A stretch of DNA of 64,000 bases from Proteus terrae subsp. cibarius (lineage in GTDB: Bacteria > Pseudomonadota > Gammaproteobacteria > Enterobacterales > Enterobacteriaceae), in assembly GCF_011045835.1 (NCBI RefSeq), contig NZ_CP047349.1:992001-1056000 (forward strand), read 5' to 3'. A program made the position numbers and the translations under genes. Below are positions 10,589-20,205 of this stretch, piece after piece. The notes below the pieces were generated by a model. That model was not told where the DNA came from. It saw nothing but the letters and a program-made list of their open reading frames with translations, and did no database searches. Each line of letters opens with the position of its first letter. Within the stretch, counting starts at the first letter, position 1.

Positions 10589-11116
10589 TTATTCACAATC
10601 TTTTTCAGCCAAAGTATCTAATTGTAATAATAACTTACGCATTAGCGTTTCAAGCTGTCTTTGTTCAGATTGATCTAATACAGACCAGATTTGTTTTAAG
10701 CACTGATGTTGCGGTGGCAATAAGCTATTTAAAAACTCTTCACCAGCATCAGTCAAATGGAGATGTAAACAACGGCGGTCATTATGGCTTTCACGACGTT
10801 CAATCCAACCTTGCTTTTCAAGCTCATCAGCAATGCGTGTTGCATTTGTTCTTGAAGAGCCTAAAGCTGCACTTAATTCTGATGGTTGAATACTACGATT
10901 TTCTGTCGTATCTAAAATCATTAGTGCCATAAATAATGTCTCGTTAATACCCTGAGACTTCAACATATTATTACGACTTTCAAGAAGTTTGCTTTGAACA
11001 TGCATAGAAAGGCGAGTTAACAAAATTTCTTGATAAGGAATATCTTTGTTAAGCGATTTCTGTTGTGTAGCGCGAGTGTTTAGTAATTCTTCTGTTGGCG
11101 TAAATGAGCTTTCCAT
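10589..11116 (-). CDS. mprA: MarR-family repressor of emrAB
   Basis: A transcriptional repressor (MprA, also EmrR) that controls the emr operon and is released by drugs such as uncouplers. The 175-residue protein starts [13 protein letters not shown], like E. coli EmrR. It has the MarR winged helix: [19 protein letters not shown] as recognition region and [17 protein letters not shown] as wing. The ATG has AAGGTG eight bases upstream. It is the first gene of the operon and probably regulates itself; its operator should lie in the 490-base region upstream, but I could not locate it with confidence. Confidence 0.95.
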   Translation of the reverse strand: MESSFTPTEELLNTRATQQKSLNKDIPYQEILLTRLSMHVQSKLLESRNNMLKSQGINETLFMALMILDTTENRSIQPSELSAALGSSRTNATRIADELEKQGWIERRESHNDRRCLHLHLTDAGEEFLNSLLPPQHQCLKQIWSVLDQSEQRQLETLMRKLLLQLDTLAEKDCE

Positions 11117-11608
11117 TTTTAGACACCTTGTTAGTTTCGAAAATTAGGATAACGCTGTTATCAACATGTTAAATGGTATATTAAACACACAATTTAGCAA
11201 TTTTTATTATTTATAGTCACTATGTTTTTTTGATTATGTTACCTGATTCATAAATTTTCTGAATGATAACACAAAAAAAAGAATAGGTACTTATCTCTTT
11301 ACAATAAGTTAATAAAATCAATTTATCACTTATCTGACAATGAATAGTAGTCTATTTGCGAAAAAAGGGATCATTTTTTACGATAAAACACGTAATAAAT
11401 TTATTATCACTACCAATGGTTGCTATGTGGATAATATTGATGTGAGATTATTTATATAGTGCTTTATTGGTAGGATTGATATAATTTTCTTAATAAAGAA
11501 TGGGATGATGATATACATTAATAGTAATCACGCGGTTAAAACATTCACATTTTATTCTGATTAGAGTGGGATTGAAGAAATAATATAACCCATCCTTGGG
11601 TCTGAAAA
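11117..11608 (-). other. AT-rich intergenic region upstream of mprA
   Basis: This stretch holds no plausible gene. It must contain the mprA promoter and operator near 11117-11300. A small 5-bp hairpin (accca/tgggt near 11586-11600) lies just after the stop codon of the MFS gene on the minus strand and may act as a weak terminator, although it is not followed by a good T-run. Confidence 0.5.
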
Positions 11609-12826
11609 TTATTCGACGTGGATTATTGGATCATTTTTATAACCTAAAAACCAAACAATAAGACCGATAACGCCGATGATTAATCCGGCGATGGATACAC
11701 CTGTCCATCCATATTGATGATAAGCATAGCCTGATAGTAAAGATCCTAATGCACCACCAATAAAATAGCTTGTCATATAAGCGGCAGTTAGGCGGTTTCT
11801 AGCATCAGGTAAAATACGGTATATGGTGCTCTGATTTGTGACATGAACACCTTGAACAGCTAAGTCTAGCAGGACAACGCCAATAATAAAGCTGATGAGC
11901 CCAATCCAGTGATAATAAGGTGCAATAATGATAAAGCCCCAAGAAAGAAATAGGAGAACCAGCCCTACAGTGGTGGTTTTCTTGCCTTTTCCTTTATCCA
12001 CTAATACGCCTGCTTTTCCTGCCATTAATGCACCTGCAGCACCCACAAGACCAAATAAACCAATCACGGCATCTGAGTAATTAAAAGGTTCAGATGCCAA
12101 TAAAAAGGCCATTGAGGTCCACAATAAACCAAAGTGAGCAAAAATAAGTGCGCCAACTAATGAACGAGTTCTTAATACAGGCGTTGTTGCAAATAATTTG
12201 AAAATAGAGCCTAGCAACTGAAAATAATTTAAGTTTGTTTCACTTTTATAAGTCGGCAAGCAACGCCATAAAGTGATAGCTAAAATCGCCAGAAAAATAC
12301 TTGCTACCCAGAAAATACCTTGCCAATTAGTAAATGACGCCATTAACCCAGATGCAGTTCTCGCCAGTAAGATCCCGAGTAAGAGACCACTCATAATCGT
12401 GCCGACAGCTTTTCCTCGTTGATGAGGTGCTGCAAGGGTTGCAGCAAAAGGAACAAGAATTTGAGCTACCACTGAGAACATACCTGAGAGCGCAGTTCCT
12501 ATTAACATCACCCAAATATTAGATGCCATAGCAGTAATTAATAGGCCACTTGCTGAAATTAATGTCATGGTAATAATCAGTGAGCGACGTTCAAAAATAT
12601 CGCCAAGAGGCACTAATAACATTAATCCTATGGCATAACTTAATTGCGCGGTGGTAACAATAAATCCAGCCAAAGTTGCAGATATGTGGAAATAGTTTGC
12701 GATTGAATCCAGTAGCGGTTGTGCGTAGTAGTTACTGGCAACAACCATACCTGTAGCAACCGCCATAAGTAAAATAAGACCTTTGCTTAGCGATGTTTGT
12801 GGTGCGGTGTTTTCCATAATACTCAT
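11609..12826 (-). CDS. MFS transporter, YgaY-like
   Basis: A 12-TM major facilitator protein of 405 residues. The signature after TM2 is present (LLVPLGDIFERRSLI), as are LPDARNRLTAAYMTSYFIGGA in the second half and alternating hydrophobic segments throughout. The sequence resembles the YgaY/YnfM-type drug:proton antiporters; E. coli has a broken ygaY in the same neighbourhood (between proVWX and mprA). The substrate cannot be told. The first ATG lacks a strong ribosome-binding site, so a start three codons further in is possible. It may be an independent transcription unit. Confidence 0.8.
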   Translation of the reverse strand: MSIMENTAPQTSLSKGLILLMAVATGMVVASNYYAQPLLDSIANYFHISATLAGFIVTTAQLSYAIGLMLLVPLGDIFERRSLIITMTLISASGLLITAMASNIWVMLIGTALSGMFSVVAQILVPFAATLAAPHQRGKAVGTIMSGLLLGILLARTASGLMASFTNWQGIFWVASIFLAILAITLWRCLPTYKSETNLNYFQLLGSIFKLFATTPVLRTRSLVGALIFAHFGLLWTSMAFLLASEPFNYSDAVIGLFGLVGAAGALMAGKAGVLVDKGKGKKTTTVGLVLLFLSWGFIIIAPYYHWIGLISFIIGVVLLDLAVQGVHVTNQSTIYRILPDARNRLTAAYMTSYFIGGALGSLLSGYAYHQYGWTGVSIAGLIIGVIGLIVWFLGYKNDPIIHVE

Positions 12827-12983
12827 AACAAATCATTTATAAGGTAAATGATAGTAACATGAGTTATTTTTTTGAGAAAAGAATTACTGTGATAGAGATG
12901 TTCAATTAATTTGATACAAAACCTTAGACTTTATTCTTATAGCATATTGTTTTATATAATAAATAAACATTAATTTTAGCTTA

Positions 12984-13391
12984 TTAATAACTAAAAAGCG
13001 TAAAAAAGAGCATAACCAAACACCATATCCATTGAACTGAAACGCCAAGCAAGGCAAAAGAAAATAGACGTTTAGTACCTAGCCAGCGATCTTCCATTGT
13101 CTGTTTTTTGGGTCGTTTAGGAAATAACGTAGAGAGGCTTTCATCAAAACTAACATCATCTTGATAGCGATAAAGTACTTGAAAAAAATGACTATCAAGC
13201 CATAAACGAAAAAGGTGATATTGCGTAAATAAAAATAAAAGAGAAGCAACAAAGAAAGTCAGTTTATTATGAAAATGAAGGCTAAATACAGGCCATGTGC
13301 TTATATAAGGTAATAGTGATAAAAGCAGTAAATAGCGCCAACTTTGTGTTAAAGACACAATCACTTTACCGCTGGTTTTTGTTGTCAGCAT
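12984..13391 (-). CDS. Small membrane protein of the ynb-like operon, unknown function
   Basis: A 135-residue protein I do not recognise. Three or four hydrophobic stretches are visible (about residues 18-36, 43-60 and 110-133). Between the second and third lies a charged cytosolic-type loop (FPKRPKKQTMEDRWLG). It begins 10 bases after the ynbD-like gene on the same strand, so it is likely the last gene of that operon. I recall no counterpart in the E. coli ynb operon. The amino-acid use is that of a real membrane protein, rich in Trp, Phe and Leu. It may work with the PAP2/phosphatase protein on membrane lipids, which is only an inference from position. Confidence 0.75.
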   Translation of the reverse strand: MLTTKTSGKVIVSLTQSWRYLLLLSLLPYISTWPVFSLHFHNKLTFFVASLLFLFTQYHLFRLWLDSHFFQVLYRYQDDVSFDESLSTLFPKRPKKQTMEDRWLGTKRLFSFALLGVSVQWIWCLVMLFFTLFSY

Positions 13392-13401
13392 CGTTATCTC
13401 G

Positions 13402-14733
13402 TTATTTATTTTGTTGGAAACGCGAATACCAAATTTGTAATGCCTCTTGTGTTTCTGGATTTAAAATCACCTGAGGGCGTATTTGATAAACCTGTTTTAT
13501 CGCTTCTTCCAAAGTATCTACTGTGCCACTGTTAACTAACCATGCAACGACAATAGTTGCACTGCGCGAATAGCCTAATTTGCAATGAATATAAACTGTT
13601 CCTACTTGGCTAAGCTGTTCCAGAGACAACATGGCTTTGCTGATATCATCAGGAGATAATGGTAATAAATCGATTTGAGGTTGCGCTAAATAAAGCTGGT
13701 TTTGGCTAAACTTGTTTCTTGGCCACTCACAGGTTAAATCAAAGACGGCGTTCGCTTCTAATTTATAAAGGGGGCGTCCACCTAATAAAATACCTTCAGT
13801 CACTAAACTAGGTGTTTGGCAACGAGTTAAATAATAGCGATAAGTACACCAAGCAAAAAAGCGATAAGGCAATAGGATTATCTGTGCAGAAAGGGGAATT
13901 TCACCTTGGGAGTTTTTTTGAAAAATAGAAGCGCCTGCCCCTAAATAACCTAAAGTCACAAACGTTAATGCGATTGCAGGCCAGAGAAAAATCCAAAAGA
14001 AACCTTGTAAGCCAAAAGATAACAGATAAAACACCATTGCTGATAACGCATAGTTTTTACCAATACGTAAACTGCGTTTACTGCCTGTAAAATGCCATTT
14101 CCAACGAGAGTTTATTGGTAATAAATAACAGATAAACACGCCGACACCAAAGCCCGTAATAATATCGATAAAGTGATGTTGCCAGGTTGTCAGTACAGAA
14201 ACAGCAATAAGCAATGACCATAAATTTAAAAACCATTGCCATGATTTTGGAGTATGTGCGCGAAAACGTAACCAAAGTATCCACAACAAGATTATGTGCA
14301 AAGAAGGAGCTTGGTTATAAGGTAAATCGAAACCTTCTAATTGGGTAAATAACCAACCAGAAATCCCTTCCGTTGTTGGGCGAATAAAACTAAATTTTAA
14401 AGGGAATAATAAAAAACCAGCACAAGCAATAAGAGAGGCAACAATTAAACGTAACCCATGTATAAATTGTTCTCTTAATGTTGTACAAATAATCAGTGAA
14501 ATACCATAGGCAATATTCACACTCCAATAAGGAATGATTGTCCAAGGTAAAAAGGGGATCGCTTTTTCCCATGAATAAACAAAAGAAGGAACATCAGATA
14601 AAGTGGAAGTATAAGTGTTAACTTGCATATAAGTTAAATAGAAAAATGGAGCAAGAAACAATAGCCATACAATACCAGCAAGCCAGATACTTTTTCTAGA
14701 TGATGTTATTTGAGTGTGTTGGGTTCCACCCAT
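13402..14733 (-). CDS. ynbD: PAP2-like / dual-specificity phosphatase fusion, YnbD-like
   Basis: A membrane protein of 443 residues joining two phosphatase types. The N-terminal 270 residues are multi-spanning and PAP2-like, with NQAPSLHI and WQHHFIDIITGFGVG resembling the conserved histidine motifs of lipid phosphatases. The C-terminal 130 residues are a cytosolic dual-specificity phosphatase with the catalytic loop HCKLGYSRS (Cys384). E. coli YnbD has the same layout. The ATG at 14731-14733 has AGGAA at good spacing; longer in-frame starts run into the upstream gene and are rejected. The likely substrates are phospholipid head groups or phosphoinositide-like lipids, unproven. Confidence 0.85.
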   Translation of the reverse strand: MGGTQHTQITSSRKSIWLAGIVWLLFLAPFFYLTYMQVNTYTSTLSDVPSFVYSWEKAIPFLPWTIIPYWSVNIAYGISLIICTTLREQFIHGLRLIVASLIACAGFLLFPLKFSFIRPTTEGISGWLFTQLEGFDLPYNQAPSLHIILLWILWLRFRAHTPKSWQWFLNLWSLLIAVSVLTTWQHHFIDIITGFGVGVFICYLLPINSRWKWHFTGSKRSLRIGKNYALSAMVFYLLSFGLQGFFWIFLWPAIALTFVTLGYLGAGASIFQKNSQGEIPLSAQIILLPYRFFAWCTYRYYLTRCQTPSLVTEGILLGGRPLYKLEANAVFDLTCEWPRNKFSQNQLYLAQPQIDLLPLSPDDISKAMLSLEQLSQVGTVYIHCKLGYSRSATIVVAWLVNSGTVDTLEEAIKQVYQIRPQVILNPETQEALQIWYSRFQQNK

Positions 14734-14837
14734 ATTAAAATTCCTTTCTTTGCTTATGTTTCTATTTTTACCATGAATTAAAATTATCGCTATATGTTGC
14801 CATATAGCGATAGCTCGGTTATTGATGGTGCATTCTG

Positions 14838-16607
14838 TTAGCGACGTTTTGCTATCGATACACTGAAAATACCCCAATGATCAATTTGTTGATCTAACTT
14901 TTCAAAACCAGCTTCATTAACTAAAGCATCCATTTCACCCTGACTACGGCAACGCATGATCCAAGGTTGTCCGTTTTGGTGACTAGGTAATACACGCGCA
15001 ATCATTTCAAGCTGAGGGTGCCAAGGTTGGCAGGTATAAATTAATAAGCCGCCACTAGGGATCGCCTGCGATAATCCTTTTAAAGACTCTTTTAGCAGAT
15101 GATTTTCAGGGAATAATTCATAGAGACCACTGACAATACCTAAAGTTGGTGACGGAGAAACCGCACTCAAGCTTTCTGCATCAAAGGCGTTACCTTCTTC
15201 AAAACGCACTTTGTCTTCTAAGTGGCGTTCTTTAATCGCAATATTGCCTTGTTCAACGTTAATGGCGCTATAATCACGCATTAAAATCGAATCGACCTTA
15301 CCATAATCATTAACTGCATCAAAAAGATAGCGCCCTTGTCCTGCTGCGATATCCATAATGTGCACCGGCATATTATTTTGTATTAATTGGCGAATTGCGT
15401 AGCGGATTGTATTTTCAATATTGATTTTACGTTGGCGAATTCCTTGCCAACCAATACTATTTAAATATTGTCTATCAACAACCCGACCAAATAAGCCTTT
15501 CCCTTGAGGTTGATTACGGTAGACATAATCCAGCGTCGATCCGGAATCAAAACCTTTATCGTAACCCAGAGCAACACCTTCTGATGCTTTACCTAAAGTA
15601 CTCATAGAACGGCTAAGTACTTTGTAATAAAGTCTTTTTGGGCAATATTTAGGGAGTGGCGTCTGTAATGCACGATAAACATCTGCACTATGACTCCAAG
15701 TATCTTCATGTTGGTAATCATGTTGATAAAGTGGTTGTGCAAATAAGGTTTCAATAAAGCTACGCATTTTATTGATAGGAATAATTCTGTCTTTCTCACC
15801 TAAAGTATCGTGGTAAAAGCCAGGTAAGACATGCTTTTCTTTGATAGATGTGTTTAAACGTTCATAGAAAAGATGTTGAGGCTTGGCGTGGACCACATGG
15901 TCATTGCCTGAAATAAACAACTGTGTTGGTAAAGTAATTGCACTTGCATCTTCAACAACACGATCAGCCGTTTTATAAAGCTCTAATAAAATATTGACGG
16001 CAATAGGGCGAGTGATCAGCGAGTCTTGGTTAAAAGAGTCGATGCGATTTTGATCATGGGTTAAGTATTTAGCTTTCACGTATGAATTAACATAAAAAAG
16101 CCCGCGAACTTTTTGCATCAAGGCAAGACCTGTGCGTGCAAAAGGAACATATAATTTCACTTTAAATGCAGGGGAAGCTAACACCATACCGCGGATCTTA
16201 GGGGCATAATCGTGTACCCAACCAGTAACTAAAACGGCGCCTACACTTTGGCCAACAACCAGAATATTCTCCATTGGAATATTATAGTTGGATGAAATGT
16301 AATGAACGAATTCGTCTATATCTTTTATTGAAGTTCCCATTGATGGGCTATAACCGCGAGCGCCTTGATTTTTACCATGACCTCGAGCATCCCAAGCAAA
16401 CATTGAAAAATCAGGAAGATCTAACTCATCCACTAGATGAGAAACACGACCTGAGTGTTCATGACCTCGGTGAAATAAAATGATTGCTTTTGATTCAGTG
16501 GTAATTTGAGCAGGCCAATGGCGATAATACAGAGGTGTTTTATCGCTGGTGGTAAATTCAGACTCAATCATATTCCTTTGAGTTTGATATTGCGGTTGTT
16601 GATTCAT
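14838..16607 (-). CDS. ynbC: Alpha/beta hydrolase fused to a methyltransferase, YnbC-like
   Basis: A 589-residue two-domain protein. The first half is a monoacylglycerol-lipase-like alpha/beta hydrolase: nucleophile elbow GQSVG with Ser121, a probable Asp in SGNDHVVH, and a His in FYHDTLGE. The second half resembles an S-adenosylmethionine methyltransferase, with the glycine-rich loop IMDIAAGQGRYLFD. E. coli YnbC has this same fusion. It overlaps the ynbA-like gene by four bases (ATGA), so the two are translationally coupled. No signal peptide is seen. It may deacylate or methylate a lipid made by the operon; the substrate is unknown. Confidence 0.85.
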   Translation of the reverse strand: MNQQPQYQTQRNMIESEFTTSDKTPLYYRHWPAQITTESKAIILFHRGHEHSGRVSHLVDELDLPDFSMFAWDARGHGKNQGARGYSPSMGTSIKDIDEFVHYISSNYNIPMENILVVGQSVGAVLVTGWVHDYAPKIRGMVLASPAFKVKLYVPFARTGLALMQKVRGLFYVNSYVKAKYLTHDQNRIDSFNQDSLITRPIAVNILLELYKTADRVVEDASAITLPTQLFISGNDHVVHAKPQHLFYERLNTSIKEKHVLPGFYHDTLGEKDRIIPINKMRSFIETLFAQPLYQHDYQHEDTWSHSADVYRALQTPLPKYCPKRLYYKVLSRSMSTLGKASEGVALGYDKGFDSGSTLDYVYRNQPQGKGLFGRVVDRQYLNSIGWQGIRQRKINIENTIRYAIRQLIQNNMPVHIMDIAAGQGRYLFDAVNDYGKVDSILMRDYSAINVEQGNIAIKERHLEDKVRFEEGNAFDAESLSAVSPSPTLGIVSGLYELFPENHLLKESLKGLSQAIPSGGLLIYTCQPWHPQLEMIARVLPSHQNGQPWIMRCRSQGEMDALVNEAGFEKLDQQIDHWGIFSVSIAKRR

Positions 16608-17239
16608 AACGATGTATCCTTATCTTTATCTGTCATCATTGCTTCTTTTAGTGCGCGATGAATTCGGTGATAACAAGTCAACAAAAGTAATAAATTAATA
16701 ATAATAAAAAGATAATGCGTGTTTTCTGATAATGTCAGGGAGGGGAATAATCCGATAAAAAAAGCGATAGCACCGAAAATAAAGGCTCTATCACTTTTTC
16801 CCATCGGGCCATCATAACGACGAGAAGCATGAATAGTTTGGGCAAGCACGCCTAAAAACTCAGTCATTATCATTAAAAAGAGTGCCAGCATGATCCACCA
16901 ATAGGCTTGTGGAAAAATAAAAGCAAAAGGTAGATAGAGTGCAATGTCTGAAATAACATCGCTGGTTTCATTTAATATCGCCCCAAGTGCACTTTTTTGA
17001 TTATGTTCTCGTGCAAGCATGCCATCTATGGCATTAAGCGCCATACGAAAAAAGAGGACGAAAGGGAGCAATAAAAATAAATGGGGATAAGGATAAAGCA
17101 AAAGTAATCCACCAATAGCAATGGATAACAGTAAGGCAAAAAGTGTGACCTGATTTGCTGTGATCCCTTTTGTGAATAGCTGTTCTACATAAGGGCGTAG
17201 TAGAGCTTGAAATTTGGGCTTTAGGTCATAAATTGTCAT
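16604..17239 (-). CDS. ynbA: CDP-alcohol phosphatidyltransferase family protein, YnbA-like
   Basis: A 211-residue integral membrane protein of the CDP-alcohol phosphatidyltransferase family, with about six hydrophobic segments. The family motif is present in altered form: NAIDGMLAR, then GAILNETSD. Against the usual D-x2-DG-x2-AR-x8-G-x3-D-x3-D, the first and third Asp are Asn (N69, N90), while D72 and D94 are kept. My recollection is that E. coli YnbA has the same two Asn, so this looks like a family trait. It is the first gene of the operon; the CDP-diacylglycerol synthase-like ynbB that follows it in E. coli is missing. The lipid product is unknown. Confidence 0.85.
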   Translation of the reverse strand: MTIYDLKPKFQALLRPYVEQLFTKGITANQVTLFALLLSIAIGGLLLLYPYPHLFLLLPFVLFFRMALNAIDGMLAREHNQKSALGAILNETSDVISDIALYLPFAFIFPQAYWWIMLALFLMIMTEFLGVLAQTIHASRRYDGPMGKSDRAFIFGAIAFFIGLFPSLTLSENTHYLFIIINLLLLLTCYHRIHRALKEAMMTDKDKDTSL

Positions 17240-17692
17240 GACGCATCCTTGTGTTCAAAAGTGCGTATATTACCTCATAATTATAATTTTATTATTAGCT
17301 GATTTTTATCTCATTGAATATCTTTATTTCAATACTTTAATTTATTTACGATTTAAACATAAAACTAAGGCTTAAAATTCACTTGAGTTAATAATTATTT
17401 AGCTCTCAAAATAAAGAGAAAATAAGATCCGCAAAATTGTAATTATCAGACTGTTCCGTGTCTGTTTTATTCTCTTTATTTTAAAAATGATTAATTTTTC
17501 TTTAGTGATATGTACGTAATTATAATTAGGGAATTAAGTGAGGAAAATGAAAAAAGAGATATTAAATACCTTATAATAACTAATGAAATTAGTTCAATTT
17601 ATTATAAATATTATTTTAGATGAAATTTAAATCTAATAAGAGTGTATCGATAGTGTAGTTATCTGTATTGAGTGATAAGTGCAAAAAAACTA
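17240..17692. other. AT-rich divergent intergenic region
   Basis: About 450 very AT-rich bases between the ynbA-like gene and the Fur site of the TonB receptor. They must contain the promoter of the ynb-like operon near the left end. I see no gene, no RNA structure of note and no clear operator here. Confidence 0.5.
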
Positions 17693-17717
17693 GATAATGA
17701 TAATTATTATCATTATC
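17693..17717 (+). promoter_or_regulatory. Fur box of the TonB receptor gene
   Basis: A perfect 25-bp palindrome built from gataatgataat and its exact complement around a central T. It contains the 19-bp Fur consensus and allows overlapping Fur dimers. It lies about 70 bases before the receptor start codon, so the receptor should be repressed by iron-loaded Fur and expressed under iron starvation. Confidence 0.9.
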
Positions 17718-17788
17718 ATAATTAGCGCTGTTAGTTACATCTATAATCATCTATCAAACTAATAACCATACAAAAAGATACTACTATT

Positions 17789-20122
17789 ATGATCCATTTC
17801 TTAGCAAAAAATGATGCTTATCGTCAGGGAATTGGGATATTTTCATTTTCGTCATCAGCGATAGCATTATTATTGACTTCACTCACTTCGTTAAATAGCT
17901 ATGCAACTGAAAGTGTAAAACCAGAAATAACGACATCCACAAAGTTGGAAAGTCCTGCACAACCAAAATCGCGTGAAAAGATTATTATTGAACCTATCTA
18001 TGTATCAGGTGAACTCAACTCAAGTGTTGATGCGGGAAGTACCGTTCTAACATTAAAAGATATCGATAGAATTCAGCCTAATAATATTGCAGAGCTGGTG
18101 GATAAATTACCCGGAATTTCATCATCGGGTTCACCAAGGCCGGGCGGTCAAACATTAAATATCTGGGGGATGGGTAATCCTGAAGATATTAAAATTACCC
18201 TTGATGGTACGCCTAAAACCTTTGAGAAATATCGCCAAGGTTCAATTTTTATTGATCCTGAATTAATCCGTCGTATAGATGTTGATAAAGGGCCTCATAA
18301 TATTACTCAAGGAAATGGCGGTTTTGGGGGTTCGGTGAGAATTGAAACCAAAGATCCCGATGACTTATTACTACCCGATCAGAATATTGGGATGTTTTTA
18401 AAATATGGCCACCATACTAATGATAGACAAAATCGTTATAGTGGTGCGGTATACGGTAAATTACTGGATGGGCAAGCAGATGGATTATTCTATTTTAACC
18501 GTCGTGAAAGTGACGATCTGCGACGTCCTGATGGGACTAAATTTGGCTATTCACAGTCAGATCAGGATTCTTTTTTAATTAAGACCAATATCTATTTAAC
18601 GGAAGCACAAACATTAACGTTATCAGCATCACGATCAGAAAGTGATGGTTGGACGCCTTGGGCGGCTAAACGTGATGAACTAGCTAAACCTAGCCAAGCT
18701 GAAGTGGATAAATATGGTTTTGATGCGGCGATGAAACGTAAATTAGTTTATCGTGATCAAAAAGATGACACCTTTAGTGTGAAATGGAATATTCAGCCGA
18801 TTGATTCCGATTTAATTAATTTAACACTTACCTACGGTTACTCAAAAACCAAACAAAATGATAGTCGCCCAGAGACCGCGAGCTCCTATTTTAGTGGCAG
18901 TATGGGCAATCAAAGTTGGGTAGATTATCGAAATCATCAAATTGAAATTAAAAATGAAAGCACAGTTATGCAAGGTGCTTTAGAGCATAAGGTATTAGTA
19001 GGAACACGTTGGCATCGTAATGATCGTGATGTTTTAATGTTTACTCGCGATAAAGCTAAAAATCCAAATTATAACTATGGATATTATGCGCCACCTTATA
19101 TGCCAGAAGGTACGCAAACGACAACCAGTTTCTATATTCAAGATTCGATGAGCTATAGAAATCTGACGATAACTCCTGGTGTTCGCTACGATATCGTTAA
19201 AAATCAAGGTAAAGGAAGCCGAGCGATTACCTATCAAGATCCTGATCCCTATTATGGGCATGATTACTCTGATGTGACTTATAGCGGGGCAACACCTCAT
19301 TTAGGTTTATTATGGAAAATGAATCAGAATTTCAGATTCTTTGGTGATTTAACCTATACATGGCGAGCTCCATTGATTGATGAGCAGTATGAAGTTCAAG
19401 GAAGAGTTTCTAGCTTAACAGGAACGAGTCGTCATCTAGACAAAGAAACAGTAAGAGCTGCACGAATTGGTGTAATTGCGGATTTTGAAAGTGTTATTCA
19501 GCAAGAAGATCAACTGCAGTTAAGAACGACACTATTTGATACTCGTGGTAAAGACGAAATTTTCCGACGTCGCGGTGTCTATTGTGAAAGTCAAAAGGTG
19601 GATGGACATAATGGAAATTGCCCACCTTCGATTGGTAATTACCGTAATTTACCGGGCTACCACATCCAAGGGTTGGAAATCGAAGCCTTTTATAATAGCC
19701 CTAATGTATTTGGCCGTTTAGCATATTCAACAATGAAAGGAAAACGTGACCAATCACCGCGCGACCCGTGGTTTGGTCAAAAAACATGGATTGCTGAAAT
19801 ACAACCTGATGCTTTACATGCCACCCTTGGCGTAAAAGTACCAAGTATTAACGTTAATATGGGATGGACGGGGGATTTTATTGGTGCTCAGCGTCGTTCT
19901 CCAATGGATGCCGATCCTGATGCTGGCTATTGGTCACTACCAAAAAGTAAAGGTTATGCAATACATGGTCTATTTGCGAATTGGGAACCTTCTTTTATAG
20001 ATAATACGGAAGTTCGTTTTACGGTCGCGAATTTATTTAACCGAGATTATTACCCTTATTTAGGTGAATCAGTTTCAGGGGTAGGACGTGATTATCGATT
20101 TACTGTGGTAAAACGTTTCTAA
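17789..20122 (+). CDS. TonB-dependent outer-membrane receptor, heme/hemoglobin-type
   Basis: A 777-residue outer-membrane receptor. A long signal sequence (hydrophobic core about residues 22-37, cleavage near SYA-TES) is followed by a TonB-box-like region, then a plug domain (LVDKLPGISSSG, NIWGMGNPEDIKITLDGTP, IRRIDVDKGP). A 22-strand-type barrel ends in RDYRFTVVKRF with a terminal Phe. A WRAP motif occupies the place of the FRAP box of hemoglobin/heme receptors, but no NPNL box follows, so the ligand is uncertain. It could be heme, a siderophore or another iron carrier. A perfect Fur palindrome lies upstream and a terminator downstream. It is a single-gene unit with no adjacent ABC transporter. 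Confidence 0.88.
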   Translation: MIHFLAKNDAYRQGIGIFSFSSSAIALLLTSLTSLNSYATESVKPEITTSTKLESPAQPKSREKIIIEPIYVSGELNSSVDAGSTVLTLKDIDRIQPNNIAELVDKLPGISSSGSPRPGGQTLNIWGMGNPEDIKITLDGTPKTFEKYRQGSIFIDPELIRRIDVDKGPHNITQGNGGFGGSVRIETKDPDDLLLPDQNIGMFLKYGHHTNDRQNRYSGAVYGKLLDGQADGLFYFNRRESDDLRRPDGTKFGYSQSDQDSFLIKTNIYLTEAQTLTLSASRSESDGWTPWAAKRDELAKPSQAEVDKYGFDAAMKRKLVYRDQKDDTFSVKWNIQPIDSDLINLTLTYGYSKTKQNDSRPETASSYFSGSMGNQSWVDYRNHQIEIKNESTVMQGALEHKVLVGTRWHRNDRDVLMFTRDKAKNPNYNYGYYAPPYMPEGTQTTTSFYIQDSMSYRNLTITPGVRYDIVKNQGKGSRAITYQDPDPYYGHDYSDVTYSGATPHLGLLWKMNQNFRFFGDLTYTWRAPLIDEQYEVQGRVSSLTGTSRHLDKETVRAARIGVIADFESVIQQEDQLQLRTTLFDTRGKDEIFRRRGVYCESQKVDGHNGNCPPSIGNYRNLPGYHIQGLEIEAFYNSPNVFGRLAYSTMKGKRDQSPRDPWFGQKTWIAEIQPDALHATLGVKVPSINVNMGWTGDFIGAQRRSPMDADPDAGYWSLPKSKGYAIHGLFANWEPSFIDNTEVRFTVANLFNRDYYPYLGESVSGVGRDYRFTVVKRF

Positions 20123-20145
20123 TATTACTGAAAATAAAAACAGAT

Positions 20146-20170
20146 AAACCCCATAAATATTATGGGGTTT
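20146..20170 (+). terminator. bidirectional terminator after the TonB receptor
   Basis: A perfect 10-bp stem (aaaccccata/tatggggttt) with a 5-base loop, 23 bases after the receptor stop codon. It sits between two convergent genes and has A and T tracts on both sides, so it could serve both. Confidence 0.82.
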
Positions 20171-20205
20171 ATTGACATTAAGAATTCAATATTCGATATA
20201 TTAAA

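Noticed and set aside
14734..14877. 48-residue N-terminal extension of the YnbD-like protein overlapping ynbC
   Set aside because: No similarity or ribosome-binding site; the internal ATG at 14733 has a good AGGAA site and the family N-terminus.
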